The notes beneath the pieces are model-generated. The model was given only the letters and a program-made list of their open reading frames with translations. It searched no databases and had not been told where the DNA came from. Both the position numbers and the translations under genes were made by a program. DNA of 64,000 nucleotides from Neonectria sp. B-13 (lineage: Eukaryota; Ascomycota; Sordariomycetes; Hypocreales; Nectriaceae): positions 1-64,000 of the forward strand of contig NOKP01000055.1 in NCBI GenBank assembly GCA_002682825.1. The letters are read 5' to 3'. This document shows positions 42,438 through 52,629 of the stretch, in pieces; the stretch's first letter is position 1; every line of letters starts with the position of its first letter.

Positions 42438-43717
42438 ATGCCCTACACACCTCCCAGCTCCATCAAACCATTTACACTTGACATTCTGAATGAGGATTAT
42501 GCCAAGTTTCTGCAGCTCCTAGAACTGTCCCGTATCGGTCCTCTGACCTATGAAGCCTCTGAACAAAACAAACCCAAGTTTGGTATTACGCACGAGTGGA
42601 TCACCAAGACGAAAGACTATTGGCTTCATGAGTATGACTGGCGAGCTCAAGAAAAGCACATCAACTCGTTTCCCAATTACACTGTCGAAATAGAAGGCCT
42701 TACTATTCACTTTGTAGCCTTATTTTCTGAAAAGAAAGATGCCGTCCCCATCACTTTGCTCCACGGCTGGCCAGGCAGCTTTGTTGAGTTTCTGCCCATG
42801 GCTAGTCTGTTAAGAGAGAAATATTCGCCAAAAGACCTACCATACCATATCATCATTCCGTCAGTTCCAGGATATACACTCAGCGGCGGAGGCCCTCTTG
42901 ACAAGGAATGGCGCGTGCCAGATTCAGCCCGGGTCTTGCACACGTTGATGCTACAGCTGGGTTTCGAGAGGTACATTGCGCATGGTGGAGATGTGGGCAG
43001 TTTCCTTGCGACTACCATGGCAGTCAGCTATGAGCAATGTGTCGCTTTGCATTGTAAGTCATCTGACATTGTTCAACCAGAAAGAACAGAGCGCTAAAAA
43101 ATTCTCGCAGTAAACTTCCCCCCCTCCTTCTCCATCCCCGAAGAGGGTTCAAACGGGAAGGAGTTGTCAGACTTTGAGAAGAAAGTCGTAGAGAGGGCCA
43201 AATTGTGGGCACAGGAAGGCAACGGCTACGCCATCGAACACGGTACTCGTCCAGCGACAATTGCATTTGCCATCAATTCAAACCCACTCTCCCTTTTGGC
43301 ATGGTAAGCTATTTCCAGAGGTTCTCCTTTGATCGCTCCAGCTTCACTAACACCTGCTCAAGGATCGGTGAAAAGTTTCTAGAGTGGTCTGACCAGACTC
43401 CCTCTCTCGACGAAATTCTGACCAACGTCTCACTCTACTGGTTTACAAACAGTTTCCCGCGCTCCATCTACCCTTATCAGGCAAGCTTTAACAAGTCCGC
43501 CGAACCTTTGCCGGGCTTTCCCTACGTCGTCAAGCCTCTCGGGTTCTCCTGGTTCATGGCTGAAATAATACCCGGTTTTCAAAGTGCGATTGCAAAGCAA
43601 GGGAATTTGGTGTTTCATCGAAAACATGATAAGGGTGGCCATTTTGCAGCTTTAGAGAGACCAATGGACATGTTGCAGGACATTGAAGATTTTACACACC
43701 TTGTGTGGCAGGCATAG
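42438..43717 (+). CDS. epoxide hydrolase (EHN + alpha/beta-hydrolase)
   Basis: This is a microsomal-type epoxide hydrolase that adds water to epoxides through an Asp ester intermediate. Exons are 42438-43053, 43111-43303 and 43363-43717, encoding 387 aa. The N-terminal EHN domain spans about residues 8-105. The oxyanion motif HGWPGS is at 109-114, the nucleophile Asp185 in HGGDVGSF, and the catalytic His363 in KGGHFAALERP. Lid tyrosines are present in SVPGYTLSG and YWFTNSFPRSIYPY. No N-terminal membrane anchor is visible, as in many fungal and bacterial members. It is intact although it sits between degraded genes. Confidence 0.92.
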
Positions 43718-44948
43718 TATTGCAATTGTTAGATTTCAGCTCGCATTATACAGTAAGTAGTGTTTGTTGTTGGCAAAGTTCTAAGGCTGAGATAAAACCC
43801 TTCAATAAGTATTAAGAGTGGTAAAATCTTGACGGTGATGCTGGTGGGAAGGAACGCTGTAGCAAGCACCTGGCCCTTGTTCGCTTTATTCGAGTGGATC
43901 CGTAGCATAGACAGCGTGGCGGTAGGCATACTGTTATTCGTGTCACAAATCGAGCCGAAAGCGATTCTTTGGTCTATCTTGCTGTGTACAGTGACGGAAG
44001 AGAAGCTGGTCAGTGTGAGTGGTGTTATTCATATATGTCTTCCTGACGGCGAGACGCTCGACATGCACAGTCTGTTGTAGCTTGCGACAGGGATATGGGT
44101 GGAGAGTACAATGTGTGAGGTGATAATGCATCTTACAGCGGTCTTTTCATCGATGATTAGGAAAACCCATGGGACGTTGCCTCTTCGGCTTGTACCCCGT
44201 GGGCATAGTGTTTTCGGTGCTTTTGGTATCACAGCAACATGAGAACGTAATAAAATGTGAGAATGCGACCTTTAATGATGTGTTCAAGTGAGGAAACCCA
44301 CCAGGAGCGCAGCTGGTGAAATGGCGAGACGCCAGCCCGAACCACCATCCACCACTCTTGAGTCACTCCCTTGGCTTCGTACTTGGTCTAGCCTCCCATC
44401 GGACTATCAGACTCAGAATATCCGGGTCGTCTTCTCCGGTCCGAAGCAGGATGCGATCGCTGTAAGTGCAACGACATACACATCCAGTTCGTGATGAACA
44501 GCGATACAAAGATCTTCAAGCCTCATGGTCATTTGACCGAGCCCATTGTAATTTGATTGAGCAGTCGCGTTGCTTGCTTATTGCTGAAGGCCATGATCGG
44601 TCTTCGACAGCTGCCCCGAGGCCAATGGATTACAGGGGTGCGACTTCATGTGGTGGCGAGTTTGGGACTTTCGTCCTGATGTGCCCCCAGTACAGAGAAA
44701 TATTGTTCGCCACACCTTCCTTTGATAACCTATTATTCTCGGAAGTCTTTCTTCTATTCATTTTACCTTTATTGTCCTTTGACGTCAAAGGTACCAGACT
44801 CAGTAATCCCTTGAGTGAAGTGGTGTTTTGGATTCCAAATCGAAACAGATGCATATGCTCGAACAAATGCAATGCTATATGGAAGGATTGCCGAGTCAAG
44901 ACCTGTATGCCGTCGGGGTGCTGGAGATGGGTGAACCTTGGGTCGCTC

Positions 44949-45143
44949 CGGAGTTAGGAGACCATTGCATCCGCTGGTTCGCGAGTAGAATGACACTCAG
45001 CACCAACGACACGACGTAGGTTTAGCCCGGTGATACTGATATCTCCGGCGGAGTACTGGAGATAAGCGAAATTTCGGCGGCGGCTTGCTCGCTTCGGAGT
45101 TAGGAGACCATTGCATCCGCTGGTTCGCGAGTAGAATGACACT
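44949..45143. repeat. 49-bp exact direct repeat, 146-bp period
   Basis: Positions 44949-44997 are repeated without change at 45095-45143. Looser similarity extends to the left of each copy (GTGCTGGAGAT and GTACTGGAGAT), suggesting a tandem duplication of about 146 bp whose flanks have diverged. Confidence 0.9.
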
Positions 45144-45202
45144 TAGCATTAGCTACACGACTCAGTCTTAGACCAACGATCTGAGACGTTCAAGCCTTCA
45201 GC

Positions 45203-45209
45203 TATAAAT
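45203..45209 (+). promoter_or_regulatory. TATA-like box of SDR gene
   Basis: TATAAAT lies 165 bp upstream of the SDR ATG, in the same CTATAAATGC context as before the epoxide hydrolase. Confidence 0.4.
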
Positions 45210-45373
45210 GCTTCTGATTTACTCACTCGACAAAATTTCAGGGAGCAAGGCAAACGAACCAAGCAGCTGTTTACCACTACTAAGAACACCAAGTTTCTTC
45301 ATACTATTGCTCTTAGCTCCTCTCCGCCCTTGCTTTGCGCCGCTTTCAAGCTGCACACCAACTCAAACACGAC

Positions 45374-46186
45374 ATGTCGCCGAAATACATCAACAAGCTC
45401 GAAGGCAATTCCGTTCTCGTTGTTGGCGGGACATCCGGTATTGGTTTCGCCGTTGCGGAAGCCAGTGTCGAGTTTGGCGCACGCGTAGTAGTCGCGAGCC
45501 GAAGCCAGGAAAGAGTCGACAACGCGATTAAGAGACTTGCAATGTCCTACCCCGATGCAAAAGATCGAATTCAAGGCCACGTAGTAAACCTCTACGGCGA
45601 CGACTCTGAGACCAGCATCACGAAACTCTTCGATTTTGTCACCAATGGCGGAAGAGATCATGTCGATCACGTCGTTGAGACGGCGGGCGAGAGCATCCAC
45701 TCGCTCACGCTACAGGAAGTTACGCCACAGCGCATCGCCGAAGCCACCAGTTCACGAGTCACTGGAGGTATTATGCTCGCCAAAGTAGCTTCCAAGTATC
45801 TCAAAATGGAGCATACTTCTTCTCTTACCTTGACCGGCGGGGCGTCTGCAGACAAGCCACCGCCGGGAATGAGTGTGCTGGCAACCATTGGCGGGGCCAA
45901 GAACGCTCTAGCGAGGGGTCTTGCAGTCGACCTGAGTCCTGTAAGGGTTAACCTCGTCTCCCCTGGAGCAGTTCAGACTCCAGTGCTTGATTCATTGTTT
46001 GAGAACATGAAGTTTGGAAAGGATAATGCGGATTATGAGGCCGCGAGGACTTTGTTGAAGAACGCATCAGTGTCAGGCAGGATTGGAGACCCAGAGGACT
46101 TGGCTGAAGCCTATTTGTCGTTGATGAAGAACCACTTCGTCACGGGAACGATCCTACATGTAAATGGCGGTATGTTCCTGAAGTGA
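45374..46186 (+). CDS. short-chain dehydrogenase/reductase lacking the Tyr
   Basis: This 270-aa single-exon SDR has the cofactor motif GGTSGIG (residues 18-24), SRSQERV for NADP preference, the NAG-like VETAGES and the PG motif VSPGAVQTP. The usual Y-x-x-x-K reads I172-G-G-A-K176, so the catalytic Tyr is replaced by Ile, in the context GMSVLATIGGAKNALARGLA. Some SDR subgroups naturally have this layout, so the protein may be a reductase with altered chemistry or a non-catalytic member. The ATG at 45374 gives a short N-terminus before the first strand. The neighbours are degraded genes, so no pathway can be assigned. Confidence 0.88.
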   Translation: MSPKYINKLEGNSVLVVGGTSGIGFAVAEASVEFGARVVVASRSQERVDNAIKRLAMSYPDAKDRIQGHVVNLYGDDSETSITKLFDFVTNGGRDHVDHVVETAGESIHSLTLQEVTPQRIAEATSSRVTGGIMLAKVASKYLKMEHTSSLTLTGGASADKPPPGMSVLATIGGAKNALARGLAVDLSPVRVNLVSPGAVQTPVLDSLFENMKFGKDNADYEAARTLLKNASVSGRIGDPEDLAEAYLSLMKNHFVTGTILHVNGGMFLK

Positions 46187-47203
46187 GAGCTAGATTTGGG
46201 CTGAAGCGTCTGGTATCTGGACATCTTCTATTTTGAATGGAAGGGAGAACTTTAGAATGCACTGAGTCTCTTGCTCCTTTGGGGCAGAGGTTGAGTCAGG
46301 GCGAGGGCTTCGCCACTAGTATCTTGAAATGTTGGGGTAAAGGTCCTCACAAGGTCACAGTTGCAAAAAGTCTCATCAGGACTGAACGTGAAGGGTGTTG
46401 TCACTTGCGAATTGCAGGTTTGCTATATTATAATGGGGCTGGTGGCTGAAAGAGGTGAGAGCACTATGCTCTTTCGTGAGCGGAGGAGAGCTTCCCTACA
46501 CTTCATTAGATCAGTAATACATGGCAAGCCGGCACTATACATTTACAACAATTCAGTAAAGCCTAGAAATACGTCTTTTATTACCTACTATAATTTATAT
46601 GATAAGAGAGCTGACCGTATAGGTGAGCTAATCAGTTAGATTTACCCTTTAAATCGCGATTTTTTGAAGAATTATATATTTGTCAAGCTAAGCCTAAAGT
46701 AGCTATATATAAAGGAAACAGGCTATTTAGTATAAAATCAATATGGGGAATAATTCGTGAAGATTCTAACCTTCAGGAACCTAGTGAAAAAGAAAAGTAA
46801 GCCTATTTTAGACTTATCTTTCTATTTTTCCTAGGATCAGGGCCGAGTTTACATTGTTATTGCTGGGATAGAGTGTAGGAGCCCTTCAGGTGCGCTTTCA
46901 TTCTAAGTTAAAGAGCAAGTAGAAATAATAAAGCCAAGCCACTGACCCTGGATAGCTGAGTGTAGCTGCGACTGGAATGCAATGCCTTAACATGGGATGT
47001 CTGTCCTCTTACTTCCTCTTCGTGGCTTCAATTCGTGCCATGCTTCTTCAACCAATTTCTGTGAATTGACAGCCCCGTCGAGCGATAGTCTACGCGGTGT
47101 GGCTGGCAAGGTATGTTGTACCATTTTCGAGGATCATAAGCTTGGCACACTTGACGTTTACTTTAGCATAACCCTGAACATGGTCGACCCCATTATTCTC
47201 AAG
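46187..47203. other. AT-rich intergenic, possible RIP-altered repeat
   Basis: From about 46540 to 46960 the sequence is rich in TA and short on CpA-type codons (for example TAGCTATATATAAAGG), contrasting with the GC-balanced flanks. It holds no ORF of note. It looks like an old mobile-element fragment altered by repeat-induced point mutation. Confidence 0.45.
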
Positions 47204-47760
47204 CTATGCTATTGGATGATATAGCTTCCAGCCTTCGAGAAGAGTCACTGTGTAGGCTCCATCGACGGTTCTGAGCGTTGCTGGGTAGAGCCGTACCTCC
47301 ACTTTCAATCCCGTCAATGTCTTTCGAGGGCTTTGCGGTCCTCTGCTTGAAAGGGAGCTGACCACGACAGGCTGCAATACAATGCTGACAAGGGGAGAAC
47401 CTTTATACCGAACGCCGCTGGGTGTGATAGGAGCATCAATGGAGCCCAAGACCAAGTAGGTGCCCGCCAATCCAAAGGCCGCGGGAGGTTGTTAGTCACC
47501 GCTATCAAAAACAGCGAGTGCGGCCATGTACTCACCCAAAACCCCTCGCAGTACTTGTTTTTCGTCTGGACTTGGATTTCCGCGGCCAGACCTTGAAGTG
47601 CGACTAGTCGATCCGCCATTTTGCTAAGTCTGGAGCGCGAATAGTCATGGATGAATGCCCACCAAGCTTCATCCAAGTCCTCATGGGCATCTACCACTTT
47701 CCGAAATCTTGCCTTCTCAGCCTCGTAGCCGTTGCATCGGTCGATAAAAGAAAGCGGCTC
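47204..47760 (-). pseudogene. HET-domain protein remnant
   Basis: A minus-strand frame reads IDRCNGYEAEKARFRKVVDAH, AWWAFIHDYSRSRLSKMADRLVALQGLA, KNKYCEGFWVSTWPHSLF and RAPTWSWA. This is the C-terminal half typical of fungal heterokaryon-incompatibility (HET) proteins: W..I..YS.R.LS...DRLVAL.G.A, then RAPSWSWAS. Just after TWSWA the frame shifts by one near 47450 and continues as SIDAPITPSGVRYKG to a stop at 47204. A stop lies upstream near 47780, and the HET core itself is missing. It is therefore a truncated, frameshifted relic. Confidence 0.7.
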
Positions 47761-48245
47761 GTTTTGCCTTGTGATAACGTCTCAGAAGTTATCGTCTTAG
47801 GATATCTACAGTCCTGGGACATTTGTAGTCCTGGGATATCCAAGAGCCTTGGCAAATCAGTAGAGTGTATACAGATAGAAAAGCACGTTCTCGTTTATAG
47901 GCTATCGAGGAACGCTTGAAAGAGTCTCGATTTCTCATCGTGTTTGAGAACTAGCAGGGACAGGAAACCCATCAAGACTCGCGGCGGCCAAGCCCCCGAA
48001 GTCTGTGCGGTACGATGCGGGTAAGAGCGACAGGAGCTGATCGAGGTCGCGTCGCGACGCGTCCGCGCCATGCTCGTTATCGTGCTCAAGGAGCTGGATG
48101 GAGCATGGGGGACTCTGTTACCAGAATTGTTAGCATGAACAGGTCAGCGACGGAGAGCATAAACGGCGAATAACTCAACCCTACGGCCTAACAATTTCGG
48201 CTCCATTTCCGAATTCTCAGTCATCTCGTACAGCAGCTTAACTCA

Positions 48246-49483
48246 TTGGACGAGCCTGATGAGGAACCTGGTACCTGTTGGAAACACTTGTTCCCGAGCA
48301 CTGTAATGGCACACGGCTTTCCTGTATCAGAGTATGCCGGGACTCTAGGACTCCAGATCCCCTTCGGCTCCATGCTTGAATTGGCCGAAGTCCTATCCGA
48401 TGTGACCCTAGAGGATGAGGATGGCAACGACGTCGGTGTCTACTTTTATGGGGTGTTCTGGGACGAGTGACGGGGCAGATTACAGCGGCCTTCAAGCCAC
48501 GAAAGGGACTCAAGGTCGCATTGGAAGAAGTGAAAGAGATGAGCTACACTGAGGTGTTTAGTCGCACAGAGGTTGAGCCAGTGATTTTGTTCGAGACTGA
48601 GGAAGGCAACGAGCGAGCATGGATGGTTCCACAGCTGTCGTTGATCCTCGACTTGTTCAACTTCTGGGCTCTCCAAGAGAAGGTGAAGGATATCAGGTAC
48701 GCAGATCCGGGTCCTGATGGTGGTGCGAACGCAAAAGCGGTGTTGAAGAGTACCGAGTATGCAAACAAAGTGGTTATTCCCAAGATACTCGAGTCGGAGT
48801 CGGATGTACACGTGGGAGACGTGGTGAAGCAGATCTACGGTCGAATTCTGAAAAAGATGACCAAAGACGCAGAGAGTGACGAGGGAGCTAGAGGCACAAT
48901 TAGCCTGGGAAGAGCAGGTATGGTTGGCTGGGACTGGCTGGAACTGACAGACTTCGCGTGGACAATCTCGAGAAGACGGGATGTTCGACCTCCTCGTCAG
49001 CTGCGCCCAGATCCCAAACCTTGTTGGATGCCTTTGACCAAGGTGATTCCGGTCTTCTTCGGCCAACACATGGGGGAGTTGATGGCTCCCGTGAGACCGA
49101 GCGAGGTGTGCAGCCACTGGAATCCGATCCCCGGCGGGTTTGAGAACAACTATATGGCTGCCAGCGTCAGGTGCATCAACAGCGTGGCTAAGTACTACGG
49201 CAACGATGCGGCTTGGTGCCTGTTTGACAACTTGGTGTGGCACTGTAAGGATGCGTCTGTTTTCCAGCCCTGTGCCGGGTGCATAAGAGATCCAAAGACC
49301 TGTACCAAGCAGCCGCAGCTCCTCGTCCAGCAGAAGAACACTCTACAGAAGAGGCAACCACTAGAACTTGTTCTGCTCCTTCCGAGCGTGCCGATGGATG
49401 GAGCCGTGGTATTTGGGATTAGGCGCAAGGACGAAAGAATGTTGGATGCGCGGAGGGAAAGGCGGAACGGCCGGGATGGATGA
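48246..49483 (+). pseudogene. frameshifted orphan gene
   Basis: Two overlapping plus-strand frames appear to be one gene. The first (to TGA 48468-48470) contains GTCWKHLFPSTVMAHGFPV and LGLQIPFGSMLELAEV, a pattern I associate with uncharacterised fungal proteins seen near HET or NLR genes. The second (to 49483) reads ITAAFKPRKGLKVALEEVKE and continues about 335 residues with several Cys and Trp. Moving between them needs a one-base shift near 48467; no intron fits the 13 bases between a GT and an AG. The start is unclear because the first frame is open upstream. It is either decayed or carries a sequence error. Function is unknown. Confidence 0.5.
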
Positions 49484-49674
49484 AGTTGATTTACTACCGG
49501 ATTGCTATTGTGTTTTGTCGGAATGAAAGCCAGTACCGAGAAGCCTCACGTATGTCAAAATTTGCGAAGCGTGTTATCCTCAAAGTCGTATTATTACTCT
49601 CTTCTATGTCTATGTTTACCTGGTGTACCCATCAGATCAAAGTTGTATGCACCAAGCTAGAAACCACCAGCTCC

Positions 49675-51269
49675 TCAAATCGTCTTCTCAGTCTTTCCAC
49701 TCTCATTCCCACGTTGACTGCTGGTTGAAGAGCTTAGAACTTCTTCCGCCACAATGGTGTCGTTTTGAACGCGTCGGTTCTTAAGCTCCTCGTGGATTTC
49801 CCAATCACCAATGTTTTCTTCGAAGAACTGGTGGAGATCCAGGCCACGCTCCTCCTCCTCGTCAGTCACACGCAGATGGAGGCCAGGGATGTACTTCAAG
49901 ATTAGAAGCAGACAGAGGGAAACCACGAAGGAGTATGCGGAGATAGCAGTAATTTCGGCAAACTGCTTGCCCACCTGGATGCCAACACCGTCGATGCCGC
50001 CAGACGCGATGGTGGCGCCGTCAAGGGCGGAGATGGACTTCGTGGCGAAGATTCCGGTAAGGAACGATCCTGTCATGCCTCCGATGCCATGGAGCTTGAA
50101 GACATCCATTCCCTCGTCGATGTGAAGCCACTCGTTGACATCGTCCATAAGAGCACAAACAACGGCGGTGATGAAGCCGATGACGGCGGCCATCCACACG
50201 CTAACGTAGCCGGCCGCAGGAGTGATACCCACAAGTCCAGCAATCACACCTGAGCATGCACCGACAACACGGAAGCGGCCCTTGTACTTGATGTAGTCGA
50301 CAAGGACCCAACCAATGGCGCCAGTGGAGGCAGCTGTGTTGGTGTTGAAAGCGGCCAGCATGGCTCGGACGCTACCGTTGAGCGCGGATCCTCCGTTGAA
50401 GCCGAACCATCCAAAGTAGATGAGAACAGTGCCCAGGAAGACAAGAGTGATGTTGTGTGGCCTTCCATGCGCCTTGTCGCCAGGGGTCTTCTTGCGCTTA
50501 CCAAGAGCAAGGGCATACGCAAGGGCGGCCCAGCCAGACGCGATGTGGACGGGACCACCGCCAGCAAAGTCGAGGGAAGGGAGCTGTAAACCAACAGATA
50601 AGTATCAAGTATGCAAGAGATACTTCAATCGGTGACGGAGACTCACTTTGTAAAGCCATCCATTTGGGTTCCAAGTCCAGCAAGCGATAGGACAGTACAC
50701 AAGGGTCGCCCAGAAGAAGCCGAAGATGAGAGACGGGACAATGCGGCCACGCTCAAATGCACCACCCACCACGATCTGGACGGTGCAAGCGCAGAAGAGA
50801 AGCTGGTATAGACAAAAGACAATCTCGGGGATGTTCGGGTTGCCAATGGAGGGCGCCGCCATGACATTCTTCATGCCAAAGTTGGCGAGGTCGCCGATGA
50901 AGGGTCCGGCTGTCCGGCTGTACGCCAGCGAGTATCCCCAGAACATCCATTGAAAGGTAGTAACGGCGCCGATCAAGATGGACTGGAAGATCAGAGCAAG
51001 GGCCGACTTTCTACGGGCAAGTCCACTGTAGAGCAGGCCAAGACCCGGGATGATAAGGTAGACGATGAAGCCGCAGAAGGCGATGTAGGTGTAGTTGAAT
51101 TCAACACCTGCGTACTGTGCGTTTACGTCCACCTCGAGCGGATTGCCTCCGTTGGGCTCGGACTCGTTAAAGACGGGCTATGGTAGGCAATATGTCAGAA
51201 GAATGTCACAGTAGAGGGCAAAATACCGGCTCCGGGGTAGATCGAGGCGCAATCACTTACAGCGGACAT
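49675..51269 (-). CDS. mep: ammonium permease (Mep/Amt family)
   Basis: This is a plasma-membrane ammonium transporter with about 11 membrane helices that imports NH4+/NH3. Exons on the minus strand are 51261-51269, 50647-51177 and 49675-50583, encoding 482 aa. The first exon is only 9 nt (Met-Ser-Ala), followed by an 83-nt intron; this joins PVFNESEPNGGNPLEVD and gives the usual extracellular N-terminus. The twin pore histidines are in GGPVHIASG and FKLHGIGG. Other family marks are YSGLARRKSALAL, GGAFERGRIVPSLIFG and FGFNGGSALNGS. The C-terminal tail is cytosolic and polar. GATA sites cluster upstream, consistent with nitrogen control. Confidence 0.94.
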
Positions 51270-51433
51270 CTTGGCGACTTCTTGGCAGTGCCAAGAGGAA
51301 TATCCTATGCGAAATGGAAGGTGAGATTCAACACTTCCCTGCACTTGCGACTGTTGATGTCACTCTGCCAAGAGGTTGCAGGAGGGAGATGCAACGAAAT
51401 CTAGGCAGGAGGATAGGGGCTCCTAGATATGGG

Positions 51434-51624
51434 CTATCGTATAATTTGAAGGCTGCGGCTAGCATCCGAGGTGCTGAAGCTGATAAAGCTCACATTTGCC
51501 CTAGAGCCTTATCAACAGTTGATAGCACAATGTTAGACTCAACTCAACCCTTGTTGGCGATAAGCACCCGCTCCCCCGAATCTCTGCTGTGCTAGTCCAG
51601 GACTTAGCGGCACATTTCTTATCG
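51434..51624. promoter_or_regulatory. cluster of six HGATAR (AreA/NIT2) sites
   Basis: Sites fitting HGATAR lie at 51434 (minus), 51481 (plus), 51509 (minus), 51520 (plus), 51558 (plus) and 51619 (minus), 165-355 bp upstream of the permease ATG. Two face each other 6-11 bp apart (51509 and 51520). GATA factors AreA/NIT2 bind such pairs and activate ammonium permease genes under nitrogen limitation. Binding here is inferred. Confidence 0.6.
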
Positions 51625-52629
51625 GTGAGTGATGTCTCATCTAGACCGTATAGATCGATTCATGACTACGTAACCGAGACCAGGTCGTGGAGATATCTAG
51701 GTCCTTTGGGGGAACGGCTGAGAATATCCTGGCTTCCATTCTTCCCCACGATGTCGTGTGTACGGGGTAAGTTGGATGATTGGCGGGATCGTAACTGCAA
51801 CGACTATCTGTGGAGCATCACAAGTGACAGATTGCGAGATGATGGATTTCCCAGCCCACGCTTCTGCATGAACCCCCAAGCCCATCCCGTAACAGCTTAA
51901 GCTTAAGTATGTAACATCACACCAGGTGCTAACACGGCAACAACGTTGTGGCTGCAGAAATGGTTATTTTGCCCATTTTGGACGCCCTTTATCAGTCTCC
52001 GGGACCAATTACCTATTTGGGTAAGGCGGCAAGATTCCAGTTATGTAACCCTATTATTATATGCTAGTCCGCACTGTACTTATCGATGACAGAATACAGG
52101 TTAGTCAGCGTGCTGATGGCGAATCCCGAACATTGACCGGACCCTACCCTAGGGCTAGTGCAACAAACTGGAGAAATAAGATGCTTCCTAGATATATGAA
52201 GGTTGAAGTGAGAAAACGACTGACTGCCATACCACCTGATAGGATTTACCAATGCCGTTCATGTCCATTCTTAGGTTTGTGGCCTATTCAAGACGGCACA
52301 ATTCCCTGCAAAACAGGCAACAGAGATATTGATATCAACCGTTTGTAGTGAAGCCAAGCCGAGTAGCCAGCGTGATTGCCGCCACCCTAGAAATTCCCAT
52401 TAATGTGTGTGTGAGTTAAGGGAGTGACCCAAAGGACTATTTAAAGACGCGAAAAGAGTAAAAGTTAAGCTCTTGGCGAAGTTGAAAACCAGAAAACAAA
52501 AACAAGAGAGCAAAAGAAGAAGAGAAGGATGGGAAGCTTTTTATGCCATAGGATTGAATATTTCTTGTTACTCTCCTTCCTTTTAGGGTGTCAGGATATC
52601 TTCGAGCGAGGGGCTGTGCAGCGGATAAC
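51625..52629. other. intergenic, about 1 kb
   Basis: No supported gene. A 103-codon plus-strand frame at 51589-51900 has no recognisable family features. The right end is the 3' flank of the kelch gene. Confidence 0.5.

Larger units (their letters stand above)
43718..45373. other. intergenic, 1.65 kb
   Basis: No supported gene. It contains an exact 49-bp direct duplication (listed separately) and the promoter of the SDR gene. Confidence 0.5.

Noticed and set aside
48446..49243. 265-codon minus-strand open frame
   Set aside because: It is antisense to the orphan gene and His/Ser/Leu-rich, as expected for a shadow; no motif supports it.
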